From assembly GCF_030580955.1 (NCBI RefSeq), contig NZ_JAUQON010000004.1:372001-436000 (forward strand): DNA of 64,000 nucleotides, written 5' to 3'. The position numbers and the translations under genes are program-made. The stretch's first letter is position 1. Every line of letters starts with the position of its first letter. The notes beneath the pieces are model-generated. The model saw only the letters and a list, made by a program, of their open reading frames with translations, made no database searches and was not told the origin of the DNA. Source of the stretch: Hymenobacter convexus (lineage in GTDB: Bacteria > Bacteroidota > Bacteroidia > Cytophagales > Hymenobacteraceae). Shown here piece by piece: positions 25,694 to 36,104 of the stretch.

Positions 25694-25803
25694 CTGAAAA
25701 GAAGAACTGAAAACACAGAGTTGGAATCCCAAAGCTAGCCCCATTTGAAAATAAAAATCCCCGCCGGCGCGGGCCGACGGGGCTAATTAGAACAATGAGC
25801 AGA

Positions 25804-25907
25804 AACGTCCTGCTACGCGCAGCCGAAGCATCTCTACCGCAATAGTAAATAATTCCCGCGCGGTAGCGATGCTTCGGCTGCGCGGACGCCAGATAAGCAT
25901 GACGTTC
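25804..25907. repeat. Palindromic intergenic repeat copy
   Basis: The left arm AACGTCCTGCTACGCGCAGC is partly diverged. The right arm carries the GGACGCCAGATAAGCATGACG variant. The inner pair GAAGCATCTCTACCGC/GCGGTAGCGATGCTTC is intact. It lies just downstream of the SMP-30-like gene and upstream of the S9 gene. Confidence 0.85.
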
Positions 25908-25925
25908 TTTTACTCAGAAAAACTC

Positions 25926-27086
25926 TTACGGCAAATCAATCACCGACATGGTGTGCGGCGCGTCCGACTTCGTGTTCACGAAGTGCTTTTCCGGCTTGTC
26001 AAAATCCGAGATGTACAGCTTCTTACCCTTGAGCAGCACTTCGGCGGGCTGGTCGAGCTTGCCGCCAGTGCCGTCGGTATCGCCGTTCTGGGCTAGGGTA
26101 GTCACGGTGTTATTGTTGCGCAAGTCCACCACTTCAATGGCGTTTTCGCGCGAGTTGCAGAGGTACATTTTGTCCGTCGTGCGGTCAATAATCAGGCCGT
26201 CGACGCAGGGAATGGCCTTACCAGTCAGCGTCAGGGTTTCCTGCTTGGCCAGGCTGCCATCGGGCTTCAACGACACTTTGTAGAGCTTGCCATCACCGAA
26301 GCTGCCGGTGTAGAAGTTGCCTTTGCTGTCGTAATCCATTCCGTCGGCGCCGTTGTCGACGCCGGTTTCGTTCACCGTCGTCGTGAACATGGCCAACACG
26401 TGCGGGTCCTTGGTTTTGGGCTTGAGGTGCACGGTGCCTTTGTTCAATTCGGCCAGCGAAAACTTCAGAATGGCGCTGCCTTTGTCATTATCCGGCATGT
26501 CCCACTGGCTGTCGGTCACGTAAATCGTGTTGCCCTTCCAGACCACCGCATTGGCCAGCGCGAAATTGTCGACCACGGTAGTTACGCGGGCGGGCTTGCC
26601 ATTGCGCATCTCCACCTTCATCAGGCGCGATTTAAAATCTTTGCTGTTCTCGTACTGGTTTTCAGCGTAATACAAATTGCCATCAGGGCCGAATGCCAGG
26701 TCCATCGGGGCCGCCTTTTTGGTGGTGGGTTCCACTGGCAAGTCGGTGAGGTAAGGCGTAATCTGGTTGCCGTTGATTTCCATCAGCGAGGCCGGCTGGC
26801 TGTTGTCGGCCAGGTTGGGGACGGAGAGGATGAGGTGGCCGTTGGGCGCCAGCGCCAGGCCGTCGGGGGTGTTGTGGGCGTTGTCGAGGGTGAAAAGCAG
26901 CTGCGGGTTGCCGATGGTAGGCACCGAATCAGCTTTGGCGACGGCGGCAGCCGAGGAATCGGTTTTCACCACGGCTTCTTTTTTCACGGCTTCATCCTGC
27001 GTGGTAGGTGGGTTCGACTGGCAGGCGGCCAGCAAGGCACCGCTCAGCAGCGAGGCCGCCAGCGCGTTAAAAGTGGGAGTGCGCAT
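25926..27086 (-). CDS. SMP-30/gluconolactonase-like lipoprotein
   Basis: A 386-residue protein with a lipoprotein signal (SLLSGALLAACQSN, cysteine about residue 22) and a Ser/Ala/Lys-rich linker. A six-bladed-propeller-like region follows, with repeated motifs such as PDGLALAPNGHLILS, PMDLAFGPDGNLYYAEN, GVDNGADGMDYDSKGNFY and DGLIIDRTTDKMYLCNSREN. This is the SMP-30/NHL-type propeller layout, often a lactonase or sugar-acid enzyme in the envelope; catalytic residues are not confidently placed. ATG 27086 is preferred over a TTG two codons upstream. It is convergent with nothing and stands alone. Confidence 0.75.
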   Translation of the reverse strand: MRTPTFNALAASLLSGALLAACQSNPPTTQDEAVKKEAVVKTDSSAAAVAKADSVPTIGNPQLLFTLDNAHNTPDGLALAPNGHLILSVPNLADNSQPASLMEINGNQITPYLTDLPVEPTTKKAAPMDLAFGPDGNLYYAENQYENSKDFKSRLMKVEMRNGKPARVTTVVDNFALANAVVWKGNTIYVTDSQWDMPDNDKGSAILKFSLAELNKGTVHLKPKTKDPHVLAMFTTTVNETGVDNGADGMDYDSKGNFYTGSFGDGKLYKVSLKPDGSLAKQETLTLTGKAIPCVDGLIIDRTTDKMYLCNSRENAIEVVDLRNNNTVTTLAQNGDTDGTGGKLDQPAEVLLKGKKLYISDFDKPEKHFVNTKSDAPHTMSVIDLP

Positions 27087-27418
27087 GAGCAATTGCTAGA
27101 GAGAAAATGGATTTTTAAGGAGGAAAGTGTGCACTTGAGTTACGCACTCAGCCGAAGCCAGGTTATTGGCGCCCAGCTTTTCCAGCCGTTTTCCTTCCCG
27201 AAGGCCGCAGTGCCAGCGAAGCCTGCCAAGCGCCGATTAGTCGAAGACCATTTAATTCCGAATGGAAAGGCTCCTCGCTACTCTCAGCGCAACGGCTGAG
27301 CCTCAGCAGCTAGCCCAAGCGGAGCAAAAGGGAGCCCGAATTTTATGCCAAAAATGGCTTAACCCCGGCGCAAATAAGCCCGTTAGCGAAAGCTAACAAA
27401 TCCACTGCCTTTCCACTC
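27087..27418. other. 332-bp intergenic region upstream of katE, nothing recognised
   Basis: The divergent gap between the SMP-30-like gene and katE should contain promoters for both. I see no confident TAnnTTTG element, dyad operator or RNA structure. Short A/T-rich stretches near 27340-27355 and 27393-27407 are the only hint. Confidence 0.4.
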
Positions 27419-29608
<2,190 letters not shown>

Positions 29609-29641
29609 GTTTTGGATTGAGCTTGAACAATAGCCCGAAAA

Positions 29642-29738
29642 GAACGTCGTGCTGAGCGCAGTCGAAGCATCTCTACCGCAAAGTAAATCTGATTACTCTC
29701 GCGGTAGAGATGCTTCTGCTTCGCTCAGCAGGACGTTT
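29642..29738. repeat. Palindromic intergenic repeat copy
   Basis: GAACGTCGTGCTGAGCGCAG pairs with a diverged right arm (CTTCGCTCAGCAGGACG); the inner GAAGCATCTCTACCGC pairs with GCGGTAGAGATGCTTC. It follows the katE stop codon by about 30 bases. Confidence 0.88.
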
Positions 29739-29841
29739 TACTTTTTCAATAATACCTGCCGTTCCCGGCAGAACTTCCTTTCTTTGTGCATCAGCCGCTG
29801 GGCTGTCCCCATCTCCCCTCCCAAATCCCCACTCTATTCTC

Positions 29842-30357
29842 ATGGCTGCAATCAGCGATAAAAAAGTCGTTACCATCACCTACGACCTCAGCGTGACCGA
29901 CGAAAACCAGGAAAAAGTATTGGTTGAATCGGCTGAAGCCGATTCGCCCATGGTGTTCCTGTTTGGCCATAGCGGCCTGCCCGAAGAGTTTGAATCGCAG
30001 CTCGATGGCAAAAACCCCGGCGACACCTTCGAGTTCAACCTCACGCCTGAGCAAGCCTACGGCGACTATGACGAGCAGGCGCTGGTTGAAATTCCTAAGG
30101 AAGTGTTTCTCATCGACGGCAAGCTGGACGAGGAAATGCTGCAGCCCGGCAACTTCCTGCCCATGGCCGACAACGAAGGCAACCACATGCAAGCCAAGGT
30201 GGTAAGCATCGGCGACACCGCCGTGCAGATGGACTTCAACCACCCGCTGGCCGGCATGGTGATGCACTTCACCGGCAAGGTGCAGGATGTGCGCGAAGCC
30301 ACCGCCGAGGAACTGGCCCACGGCCACGTGCACGGCGAAGGCGGCCACCAGCACTAA
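29842..30357 (+). CDS. SlyD-like FKBP peptidyl-prolyl isomerase with His-rich tail
   Basis: A 171-residue protein. Residues 1-65 hold an FKBP core (VTITYDLSV, FLFGHSGLPEEFE), an insert-in-flap region follows, then FNHPLAGMVMHFTGKVQDVREA at about 130. The order FKBP-insert-FKBP is that of SlyD. The C-terminal tail HGHVHGEGGHQH could bind nickel or zinc, as in E. coli SlyD, though it is much shorter. The function would be cytoplasmic folding help and metal handling. It is unrelated in position to the FKBP pair at the window start. The ATG start leaves a normal family N-terminus. Confidence 0.88.
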   Translation: MAAISDKKVVTITYDLSVTDENQEKVLVESAEADSPMVFLFGHSGLPEEFESQLDGKNPGDTFEFNLTPEQAYGDYDEQALVEIPKEVFLIDGKLDEEMLQPGNFLPMADNEGNHMQAKVVSIGDTAVQMDFNHPLAGMVMHFTGKVQDVREATAEELAHGHVHGEGGHQH

Positions 30358-30382
30358 GGTTTACTTGCAAAACGCTCGTTCA

Positions 30383-30481
30383 GAACGTCATGCTGAGCGG
30401 AGCCGAAGCATCTCTACCGCGCAAGTAATTCATTTACCGCTGCAGTAGAGCTGCTTCGACTCCGCTCAGCATGACGTTCTT
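30383..30481. repeat. Palindromic intergenic repeat copy
   Basis: Arms AGAACGTCATGCTGAGCGGA and CCGCTCAGCATGACGTTCT, with an inner GAAGCATCTCTACCGC/GCAGTAGAGCTGCTTC pair. It sits between the convergent SlyD-like and AcpH-like genes. Confidence 0.9.
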
Positions 30482-30492
30482 TTTTGTGGCTG

Positions 30493-31089
30493 TTAGCCCA
30501 ACTCCGCCGCCACATACGCCTGCAGCTCCGGAAAAAACGCCCGAAAATCCGCCGCATACGCCGCATAGTTCCGCTCCAACTCCCCCACTGCCGTTTCCAT
30601 GCCCGAACCGGCCGCCGCCCGGCGGCTCAGGCCACTCAGGGCGCGCCGGATGCCTTCGGTTTCGGCGTAGCCCAGCAGCCAGTTGTGCTGCACCAGGTGC
30701 GGGAAAAACTGCTGCACGCGGGCCGGCATTTCGGCTTCGCGGGTATGGAGCACCGCATACACGCGCCGGGTGAAATCGGGCAGGCTTTCGGAAGTGAATT
30801 CGGCGAAGTTTCGGGCCAGAAAATGGTCGAGAAACATGTCGGAAATCACGCCGGCGTATTTGCCGTAGCCGGCGGCGCGCAGGCGCTGGGTGCCGCGCCG
30901 CACCACGGGGTGCTGGTCGGTGAAGGTGTCGATGGCGCGGTGCAGGCGGATGCCGGTTTGCACGGCAGGCGGGTAGTTTTCGAGTTGTCGGCCGGGCACC
31001 GAGTCGGCGATGAACTGGCCCAACATCACGTCGGCGTAGGGGGCCGAATCGGGTTCGCCGGAGAGGAAAAGGTGGGCCAGAAAATTCAT
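30493..31089 (-). CDS. acpH: Acyl carrier protein phosphodiesterase-like (AcpH family)
   Basis: A 198-residue protein starting MNFLAHLFLSGEPDSAPYADVMLGQFIADSV, the AcpH opening. HRAIDTFTDQHPVVRRG and YAGVISDMFLDHFLARNF supply the His/Asp residues typical of this HD-like fold. AcpH releases 4'-phosphopantetheine from acyl carrier protein in the cytoplasm. The 129-bp gap before the divergent stress-protein gene contains a TACCTTGC sequence on this strand, a weak -7 candidate. Confidence 0.85.
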   Translation of the reverse strand: MNFLAHLFLSGEPDSAPYADVMLGQFIADSVPGRQLENYPPAVQTGIRLHRAIDTFTDQHPVVRRGTQRLRAAGYGKYAGVISDMFLDHFLARNFAEFTSESLPDFTRRVYAVLHTREAEMPARVQQFFPHLVQHNWLLGYAETEGIRRALSGLSRRAAAGSGMETAVGELERNYAAYAADFRAFFPELQAYVAAELG

Positions 31090-31218
31090 TGCGGGCGGCA
31101 AGGTACGGGCCCGGCCGGGCTTTTATTCAACCCCGGCCGGCTGGCGTGCGTAAGCCCACAGGCCGCTGGCTGCCCGCAGCCGCGGCCCATTCTTTCACCT
31201 CCCCAACTCCCCTTTCCC

Positions 31219-31731
31219 ATGTCCGAGAAGACGCCCGTAACCCACGACCTGACCCAGCTATTCGAGAAGATTAAGGATGTGCGCATGGCCATGCTCACCA
31301 CCACCGACGAGCACGGCAGCCTGCACAGCCGCCCCATGGCCACCATCAAGCCCGGCAAAGACCAGGCCCTCTACTTCCTCACCGACGTGAATTCAGCCAA
31401 GGTGTACGAGGTAAAAAAGGACAGCCAGGTAAACCTCAGCTACTCCGACCCGGGCAGCAACGTGTACGCCTCGGTATCGGGCCGGGCCAATGCCTACCGC
31501 GACCAAGCCAAAATTGAGGAGCTGTGGAGCGAGCCCATGCGCGGCTGGTTTCCCAAAGGCAAAGACGACCCCAACATCAGCATCCTGAAAGTTACTATCG
31601 ACAAAGGCGAGTATTGGGATTCGCCCAGCAGCCTTTTCGTACAGGCCTACGCCTACGTGCGCGCTGTGGTGACCGGCGAGCACACCAAGGACGACGACGT
31701 GAACCAGCACGCCCAGGTGCAGCCCAAGTAA
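31219..31731 (+). CDS. Pyridoxamine 5'-phosphate oxidase-like general stress protein
   Basis: A 170-residue protein. DVRMAMLTTTDEHGSLHSRPMATI, LYFLTDVNSAKVYEVKKDSQVNLSY and YASVSGRANAYRD follow the PNPOx-like split-barrel fold of general stress protein 26 relatives, which bind FMN or FAD. The WFPKGKDDPNISILKVTIDKGEYWD segment is also typical. It is smaller than true PdxH and lacks its C-terminal part, so a role in vitamin B6 synthesis is unlikely. An FMN-dependent stress role is inferred. It ends at a strong terminator. Confidence 0.85.
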   Translation: MSEKTPVTHDLTQLFEKIKDVRMAMLTTTDEHGSLHSRPMATIKPGKDQALYFLTDVNSAKVYEVKKDSQVNLSYSDPGSNVYASVSGRANAYRDQAKIEELWSEPMRGWFPKGKDDPNISILKVTIDKGEYWDSPSSLFVQAYAYVRAVVTGEHTKDDDVNQHAQVQPK

Positions 31732-31753
31732 GCCTCTTTGCCTGTTTACTTCG

Positions 31754-31783
31754 AAAGGCCGGAAGCAATTCCGGCCTTTTTTT
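31754..31783 (+). terminator. Rho-independent terminator of stress-protein gene
   Basis: AAAGGCCGGAAGCAATTCCG continues into GCCTTTTTTT, with a short loop. It lies 23 bases after the stop codon. Confidence 0.88.
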
Positions 31784-31827
31784 GTTGCCTGCAACTGGCT
31801 TCGCTTTTCTCACACTGCCCTCTCCGG

Positions 31828-32544
31828 ATGTCCCACACCACGCTCACCGTTTTTACCCTTAAACCCGGCCACCGGCGCTGGGCCCTGGCCCAGATGGGCA
31901 CGGCCCCCGGCCAGCTCAAACGGGTGCCGGGCCTGCGGTTCTTCAAGCTGATGGGGAGCGGGGCGGCCAACGGCTTCGGCTTCTGGCCCAACCTAGACCG
32001 CTACGGCTTCATGGCCGTTTGGGAAGATGTGGCCGCGGCCGACACCTATTTCCACCGCCATGCGCTGTGGGCCAGCTACCAGCAGCGCAGCGCCGAAACC
32101 TGGACGGTGCAGCTGGCCCCCATCAAAGCCCAGGGGCTTTGGGATGGCCAGAATCCTTTTTCCAAAACGGGCGCTTCGGCGGCACCGGCGGAGAACGTGC
32201 CCATGGCGGTACTCACGCGGGCCAGCATTCGCTGGCGCAAGGCGCCGCGGTTCTGGCAGTTTGTGGAGCCTACCAGCGCGGCCCTGGCGCAGGCCGTGGG
32301 CGTGCGGGCCGCCATCGGGCTGGGGGAATTGCCGCTGGTGCGTCAGGCTACTTTCAGCGTGTGGGAATCGGCGCGGGCGATGCAGGAATACGCCTACCGC
32401 GACGTGCGGCACCGCGAGGTGATTCAACTCACGCGCCGCGAAAACTGGTACGCCGAGGAGCTGTTTGCGCGGTTTCGGGTGCTGGGCAGCCTGGGTAGCC
32501 TGGATGGCCGCGACCCATTGGCGGGGTTGCTCCCGCCCGGCTAA
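31828..32544 (+). CDS. Spheroidene monooxygenase-like (CrtA family) oxygenase
   Basis: A 238-residue protein. The order TLTVFTLKPGHRRWALAQMG, VPGLRFFKLMGSG, WEDVAAADTYF, ERTWTV-like AETWTVQLAPIKAQGLWDG, RASIRWRKAPRFW and FSVWESARAM, with NWYAEELFARFRVLGS at the end, follows the spheroidene monooxygenase family closely. CrtA adds oxygen at carbon 2 of acyclic carotenoids. In pigmented Bacteroidota the homologue may act on another carotenoid; substrate is inferred. No carotenoid synthesis genes are adjacent. Its TAA overlaps the TAG of the convergent gene by 2 bases. Confidence 0.75.
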   Translation: MSHTTLTVFTLKPGHRRWALAQMGTAPGQLKRVPGLRFFKLMGSGAANGFGFWPNLDRYGFMAVWEDVAAADTYFHRHALWASYQQRSAETWTVQLAPIKAQGLWDGQNPFSKTGASAAPAENVPMAVLTRASIRWRKAPRFWQFVEPTSAALAQAVGVRAAIGLGELPLVRQATFSVWESARAMQEYAYRDVRHREVIQLTRRENWYAEELFARFRVLGSLGSLDGRDPLAGLLPPG

Positions 32545-34241
32545 TCGCGCAGATTATAACGCTTCACCCAGCCCAAGGCGTTGGCCGTCAGTTCGGGCTG
32601 AGGGTCGGGTTTGAAGGTGATTTCGGGCGAAAGACCAGCGACTCTCGGCGGTACGTTGCTGAACCAGGTAAAGCCTGGCAGGGGCCCGGGGGGCTGGTTG
32701 CCGGCCAAAGCGTGGTCCAGGCTGATTTGGTCGGGGCCTTGACCAGGATAAATACCGACTTCAATTCCCACCGCCGCATCCGCCGCAATTCTGATTACGT
32801 CGTTGCCAGCCAAGCTGTACAGGTTCAGTGCTTTGGTGGTTTTCTGGTCGTACACCCGCTCTGAAATCAGGCTATCGGCGCGGTGGGTGCGCAGGGCTAG
32901 CATCTGCACCCGCAGGCGGCCGGGCCCGGCCCCGGTGAGCACAAACCGTTCGGCGTGGTCGGTGCCCACCACCCAGGCTTCGGTGGCCAGAATCTCGAAA
33001 TAGCGCTGGGCCACCGCCGCCAGCTGGGCACGCCGGGCACGCAGCAGCGGCCCCAGTCGGGCGGCAATTACAGTCCGGGTTTCAGCGGGGCCGGCTTTGA
33101 GGGCTTCGGCAATGACGGCATCGCTCAGGCGTTTTTGCAGCGAATCGGCTTCGGCCCGGAAATCCTCCGCACTCAAGGGGCCCAGCAGGGTGCGGTCAAG
33201 GTTGCGGGCGGTGGTGGTGAGGGCATCCACATTGGCCAGGCGAATGGTGGTATAGAAGCTCTGAAACTTGGTCAGAAACCACGACAGCACCCGGGTCAGC
33301 GCACCGTCATCGAAGAGAAAAAACGCCTGGTCACGGTCGCGCGGAATGGGCCGAAACCGCAGGCCGCCGCTGCCCGGGAAGCTGGCCCAGCGCCACTGGT
33401 CCTCGCGCCGGCTCCAGTCGCCGAGCCACATATCCAGCAGGCGGGCCCGCAGAAAAGCGCGCGGGTCGACGCCCGCGTTGGGCCGCTTGCGCAGCACCGT
33501 GAGCAAGTGGCGCGTGTTGTAGATGGCCGGCGAATAACCAAAGCTGCTGGCATGCCGCTGGTCGCCCTCGGCGCGCTCTTCGAGCAGGTAGAGGGCGTTG
33601 GCGTAGCCGGCCCGGTACTTTCCCAGCATGGGGTCGTTGGGCAAATACACGAGGCGCGGATTGGCGTGGTACACCCCGGCGGCGGCGGCCAGCCGGGCGG
33701 CCACGTAGGCGCCATAGGGCAGCGTGGCGCTGGTCTGGTCCTTCATCAGGCCGCGCAGCAGGTTGCGTTTCCAACCCACGGGCAGGGCGGCGCTCATGTC
33801 CTTGTCCACGGAGCGCAGCACGAACTGGTAGCCCTTGGCGGTGCGCAGGCGCAGGGTGCGGCTTTGGTAGCTGCCGCCGGCGCGCAGCGGCAGCAGGCTG
33901 TCGCGCTCAGCCGAGGCCAACCGCAGCACCGGCGCCGTCACGGGCGTGTTCCAGATATTGCGGTAGTGCGGGCCCCAAAAGAACTGCCACACGGCCCCGC
34001 GGGCGTATTGCGGCCCGGCCGCCACCCGCACCGTGGCCGAATCGGCGGCCCATTGCGGCAAAGCCGGCGCGGGGTCCGCCTCGCCGGCTATGTCCAGCGC
34101 GCTCAGGCCCACGCCCCCGCTCAGCGCCAGGATGCCGCCCAGGACCAGCCAGCCGAATGCCTTCACCAACCCAAACCAGCGTAGCCTTTTTTTCAAAACC
34201 AGGGTGCCACGTGCGGGACTATTAGAAAGGTCTTTTGGCAT
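32541..34241 (-). CDS. Kinase-like envelope protein, paralogue 1, degenerate catalytic motif
   Basis: A 566-residue protein with a transmembrane anchor near residues 20-45 (FGLVKAFGWLVLGGILALSG). The middle shows ARLLDMWLGDWSRREDQWRWA then RPIPRDRDQAFFLFDDG, and the C-terminus LAGNDVIRIAADAAVG. These landmarks recur in the next two genes. The layout also resembles the N-terminal part of BamA/TamA-type Bacteroidota surface proteins. The GDWDRH...KDRD landmarks recall FAM20C/HipA-like kinases, where the Asp of DRH is catalytic; here that motif has become SRR. So if the family is a kinase, this copy is probably inactive. The start at ATG 34241 avoids a low-complexity Arg-rich extension. Confidence 0.75.
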   Translation of the reverse strand: MPKDLSNSPARGTLVLKKRLRWFGLVKAFGWLVLGGILALSGGVGLSALDIAGEADPAPALPQWAADSATVRVAAGPQYARGAVWQFFWGPHYRNIWNTPVTAPVLRLASAERDSLLPLRAGGSYQSRTLRLRTAKGYQFVLRSVDKDMSAALPVGWKRNLLRGLMKDQTSATLPYGAYVAARLAAAAGVYHANPRLVYLPNDPMLGKYRAGYANALYLLEERAEGDQRHASSFGYSPAIYNTRHLLTVLRKRPNAGVDPRAFLRARLLDMWLGDWSRREDQWRWASFPGSGGLRFRPIPRDRDQAFFLFDDGALTRVLSWFLTKFQSFYTTIRLANVDALTTTARNLDRTLLGPLSAEDFRAEADSLQKRLSDAVIAEALKAGPAETRTVIAARLGPLLRARRAQLAAVAQRYFEILATEAWVVGTDHAERFVLTGAGPGRLRVQMLALRTHRADSLISERVYDQKTTKALNLYSLAGNDVIRIAADAAVGIEVGIYPGQGPDQISLDHALAGNQPPGPLPGFTWFSNVPPRVAGLSPEITFKPDPQPELTANALGWVKRYNLRD

Positions 34242-34349
34242 CGTATACCGCAAACTGCGGTCTTGCGGTTGTGCCCGTGTGCGCTTGCGCCGTGACTTTT
34301 GCGGCCCCGTTGCGTTAAAGGCGCATTCGCTTTGCCTTCTTTCTTCGGA

Positions 34350-35957
34350 ATGCCCTTCTTTTGTCGTTCTTCTTACCAGCGCGGCTGGGTAGCGCTGGCC
34401 TGCCTGGGCTTGCTGGCGGGCGGCTGCGCCCGGCGCAACTACTTCCTCCCCGACTCGCGCGTGGATGCCACCGCTCCCCTGCCTCCCACCGCCGATTCGG
34501 TGCGCGTGGCGGCCGGGCGTCATTACAGCCATCATTCGGGGGTTTACTACCTGTTTATGGGCCGACACTATCGCCCGGTGTGGGCCGCGCCGGTCACGGT
34601 GCCGCTGCTCCGGCTGGCCACGGCGGTGCCCGGCGGCCTGCGCCCCGGCAAGGCCGGCGGCGGCTACCAAAGCATCAGCATGACGCTGGAGGGCAAAAAA
34701 GACCGGGAATACGCCCTGCGGGCCCTCGACAAAGACCCTTCGAAAACCCTACCCAAAGTACTCAGGCCTACCTTTTTGCTGAACGTGGTGCGTGATGCCA
34801 CTTCGGCGGCCAACCCCTACGGCGCCCTCACGGTGCCGCCGCTGGCCCAGGCGGCGGGCGTGCCCCACACCCGTCCGCGGCTGGTGTACGTGCGGCCCGA
34901 CGAAACTGGCCTGGGGCCGGGCTCCGAGCGGTTTCGGGGCAAAGTGGCGCTGCTGGAGGAGAAGTACGAAGAATTGGCCTCGCGCACGCCCGACCTGGCC
35001 GGGGCCACCAATTTTGTGGGCGGTGAGAATGTGCTGAAGAAAATTTATTACCAGCCGGCCGGCTACCTCGACCAGCCGGCATTCCTGCGGGCCCGCCTGC
35101 TCGACATCTGGCTCGGTGACTGGGACCGCCACGAGCGCCAATGGGATTGGGCCGCGTTTCCGGCGGCAAGCGGCCGCACCCGTTACCAGCCCATTCCCAA
35201 GGACCGCGACCAGGTGTATTTCCGGTTCGATGACGGCCTGGTGCCCTGGCTGGCGGCCCGGCGCTTCATTGCCCCCCAGTTTCACACCTTCCGCGCGGAA
35301 TATGGCTACCTGCCGGGCCTCGTCTACCAGGCCGAATTCATCGACCAGCGGGGCCTCATGCAATTGAAGCGTGCCGACTTCCAGCGCATTGCCGCCGACT
35401 TGCAGCGCCGCCTGCCCGATTCGCTCATCGAGCGGGCCATGCACCGCCTGCCCCCGGCCGTGTACGCCCTGGAAGGCGCCCGCCTGGGCGCGGCCCTCCA
35501 AACCCGCCGCCAACACCTGCCGCAGGTCGCCGATGCGTATTACCTGTTGCTGGCCCGCGAGCCCAACCTGGGTGGTTCGGCCCAGGCCGAGCGGTACGTG
35601 GTGCAGCGCTTCGCCGATTCTACCACCGTGCGGGTGTTTTCCTCGGCCCTGCACCCGCCCACTGCGGCCGACACGCTTCGATTCCAGCGCACCTTTTTCA
35701 CGGCCGAAACCCGCACGTTGACGCTCGATGGGCTGGATGGCGACGACATTTTTGAGGTGACGACCACCGGGCCCGGCCGGCCCATCCGCTTGCGTCTGTA
35801 CGGCGGCGCGGGCCACGACCAGCTCCTGCACCAGGGCAGCGCACGCCGCCTGCGCCTCTACCCCGACGAGGCCTCGGACCTCACCGCCGCCAAATCGGAC
35901 CATCCTTACCTCTCCCGCCGCCGCCACAGCCCCGCCGACCGCACCCCCGAAAATTAG
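34350..35957 (+). CDS. Kinase-like lipoprotein, paralogue 2
   Basis: A 535-residue lipoprotein with signal VALACLGLLAGGCARRN. The midportion carries ARLLDIWLGDWDRHERQWDWA (about 250-270) and PIPKDRDQVYFRFDDG. The C-terminal part has GLDGDDIFEV and RLRLYGGAGHDQL. The GDWDRH and KDRD motifs resemble the catalytic loop and metal-binding site of FAM20C/HipA-like kinases; this is motif resemblance, not proof. The same pieces occur in large BamA-like surface proteins of this phylum, but no beta-barrel is seen here. It is divergent from paralogue 1 and followed by paralogue 3. The ATG at 34350 opens the lipoprotein signal. Confidence 0.78.
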   Translation: MPFFCRSSYQRGWVALACLGLLAGGCARRNYFLPDSRVDATAPLPPTADSVRVAAGRHYSHHSGVYYLFMGRHYRPVWAAPVTVPLLRLATAVPGGLRPGKAGGGYQSISMTLEGKKDREYALRALDKDPSKTLPKVLRPTFLLNVVRDATSAANPYGALTVPPLAQAAGVPHTRPRLVYVRPDETGLGPGSERFRGKVALLEEKYEELASRTPDLAGATNFVGGENVLKKIYYQPAGYLDQPAFLRARLLDIWLGDWDRHERQWDWAAFPAASGRTRYQPIPKDRDQVYFRFDDGLVPWLAARRFIAPQFHTFRAEYGYLPGLVYQAEFIDQRGLMQLKRADFQRIAADLQRRLPDSLIERAMHRLPPAVYALEGARLGAALQTRRQHLPQVADAYYLLLAREPNLGGSAQAERYVVQRFADSTTVRVFSSALHPPTAADTLRFQRTFFTAETRTLTLDGLDGDDIFEVTTTGPGRPIRLRLYGGAGHDQLLHQGSARRLRLYPDEASDLTAAKSDHPYLSRRRHSPADRTPEN

Positions 35958-35959
35958 TA

Positions 35960-36028
35960 ATTAGTAGCGCGGACTTTTAGTCCGCGAGTAAACGATTGAC
36001 TCGCGGACTAAAAGTCCGCGCTACTAAT
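35960..36028. repeat. Perfect 30-bp-arm palindrome with nested dyads, AGTAGCGCGGAC family
   Basis: Left arm 35960-35989 and right arm 35999-36028 are perfect reverse complements. Each arm itself contains CGCGGACTTTTAGTCCGCG, a nested palindrome. It starts 3 bases after the stop of paralogue 2 and separates it from paralogue 3. It is sequence-unrelated to the main family. Confidence 0.9.
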
Positions 36029-36104
36029 CGCGAATATTGCCGGCCTGCTTCGGCGTTTTCAGAAGCTCCGCCGTTCAAAGCCCGACCCTATTTCTAATTA
36101 GTTT

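Noticed and set aside
23495..25738. 747-residue open frame antisense to the S9 peptidase
   Set aside because: It lies wholly opposite a gene with complete catalytic motifs, is rich in Val/His/Gly typical of high-GC shadow frames, and has no recognisable domain.
26400..27299. 299-residue frame antisense to the SMP-30-like gene
   Set aside because: Shadow frame with low-complexity composition; it also runs through the katE upstream gap.
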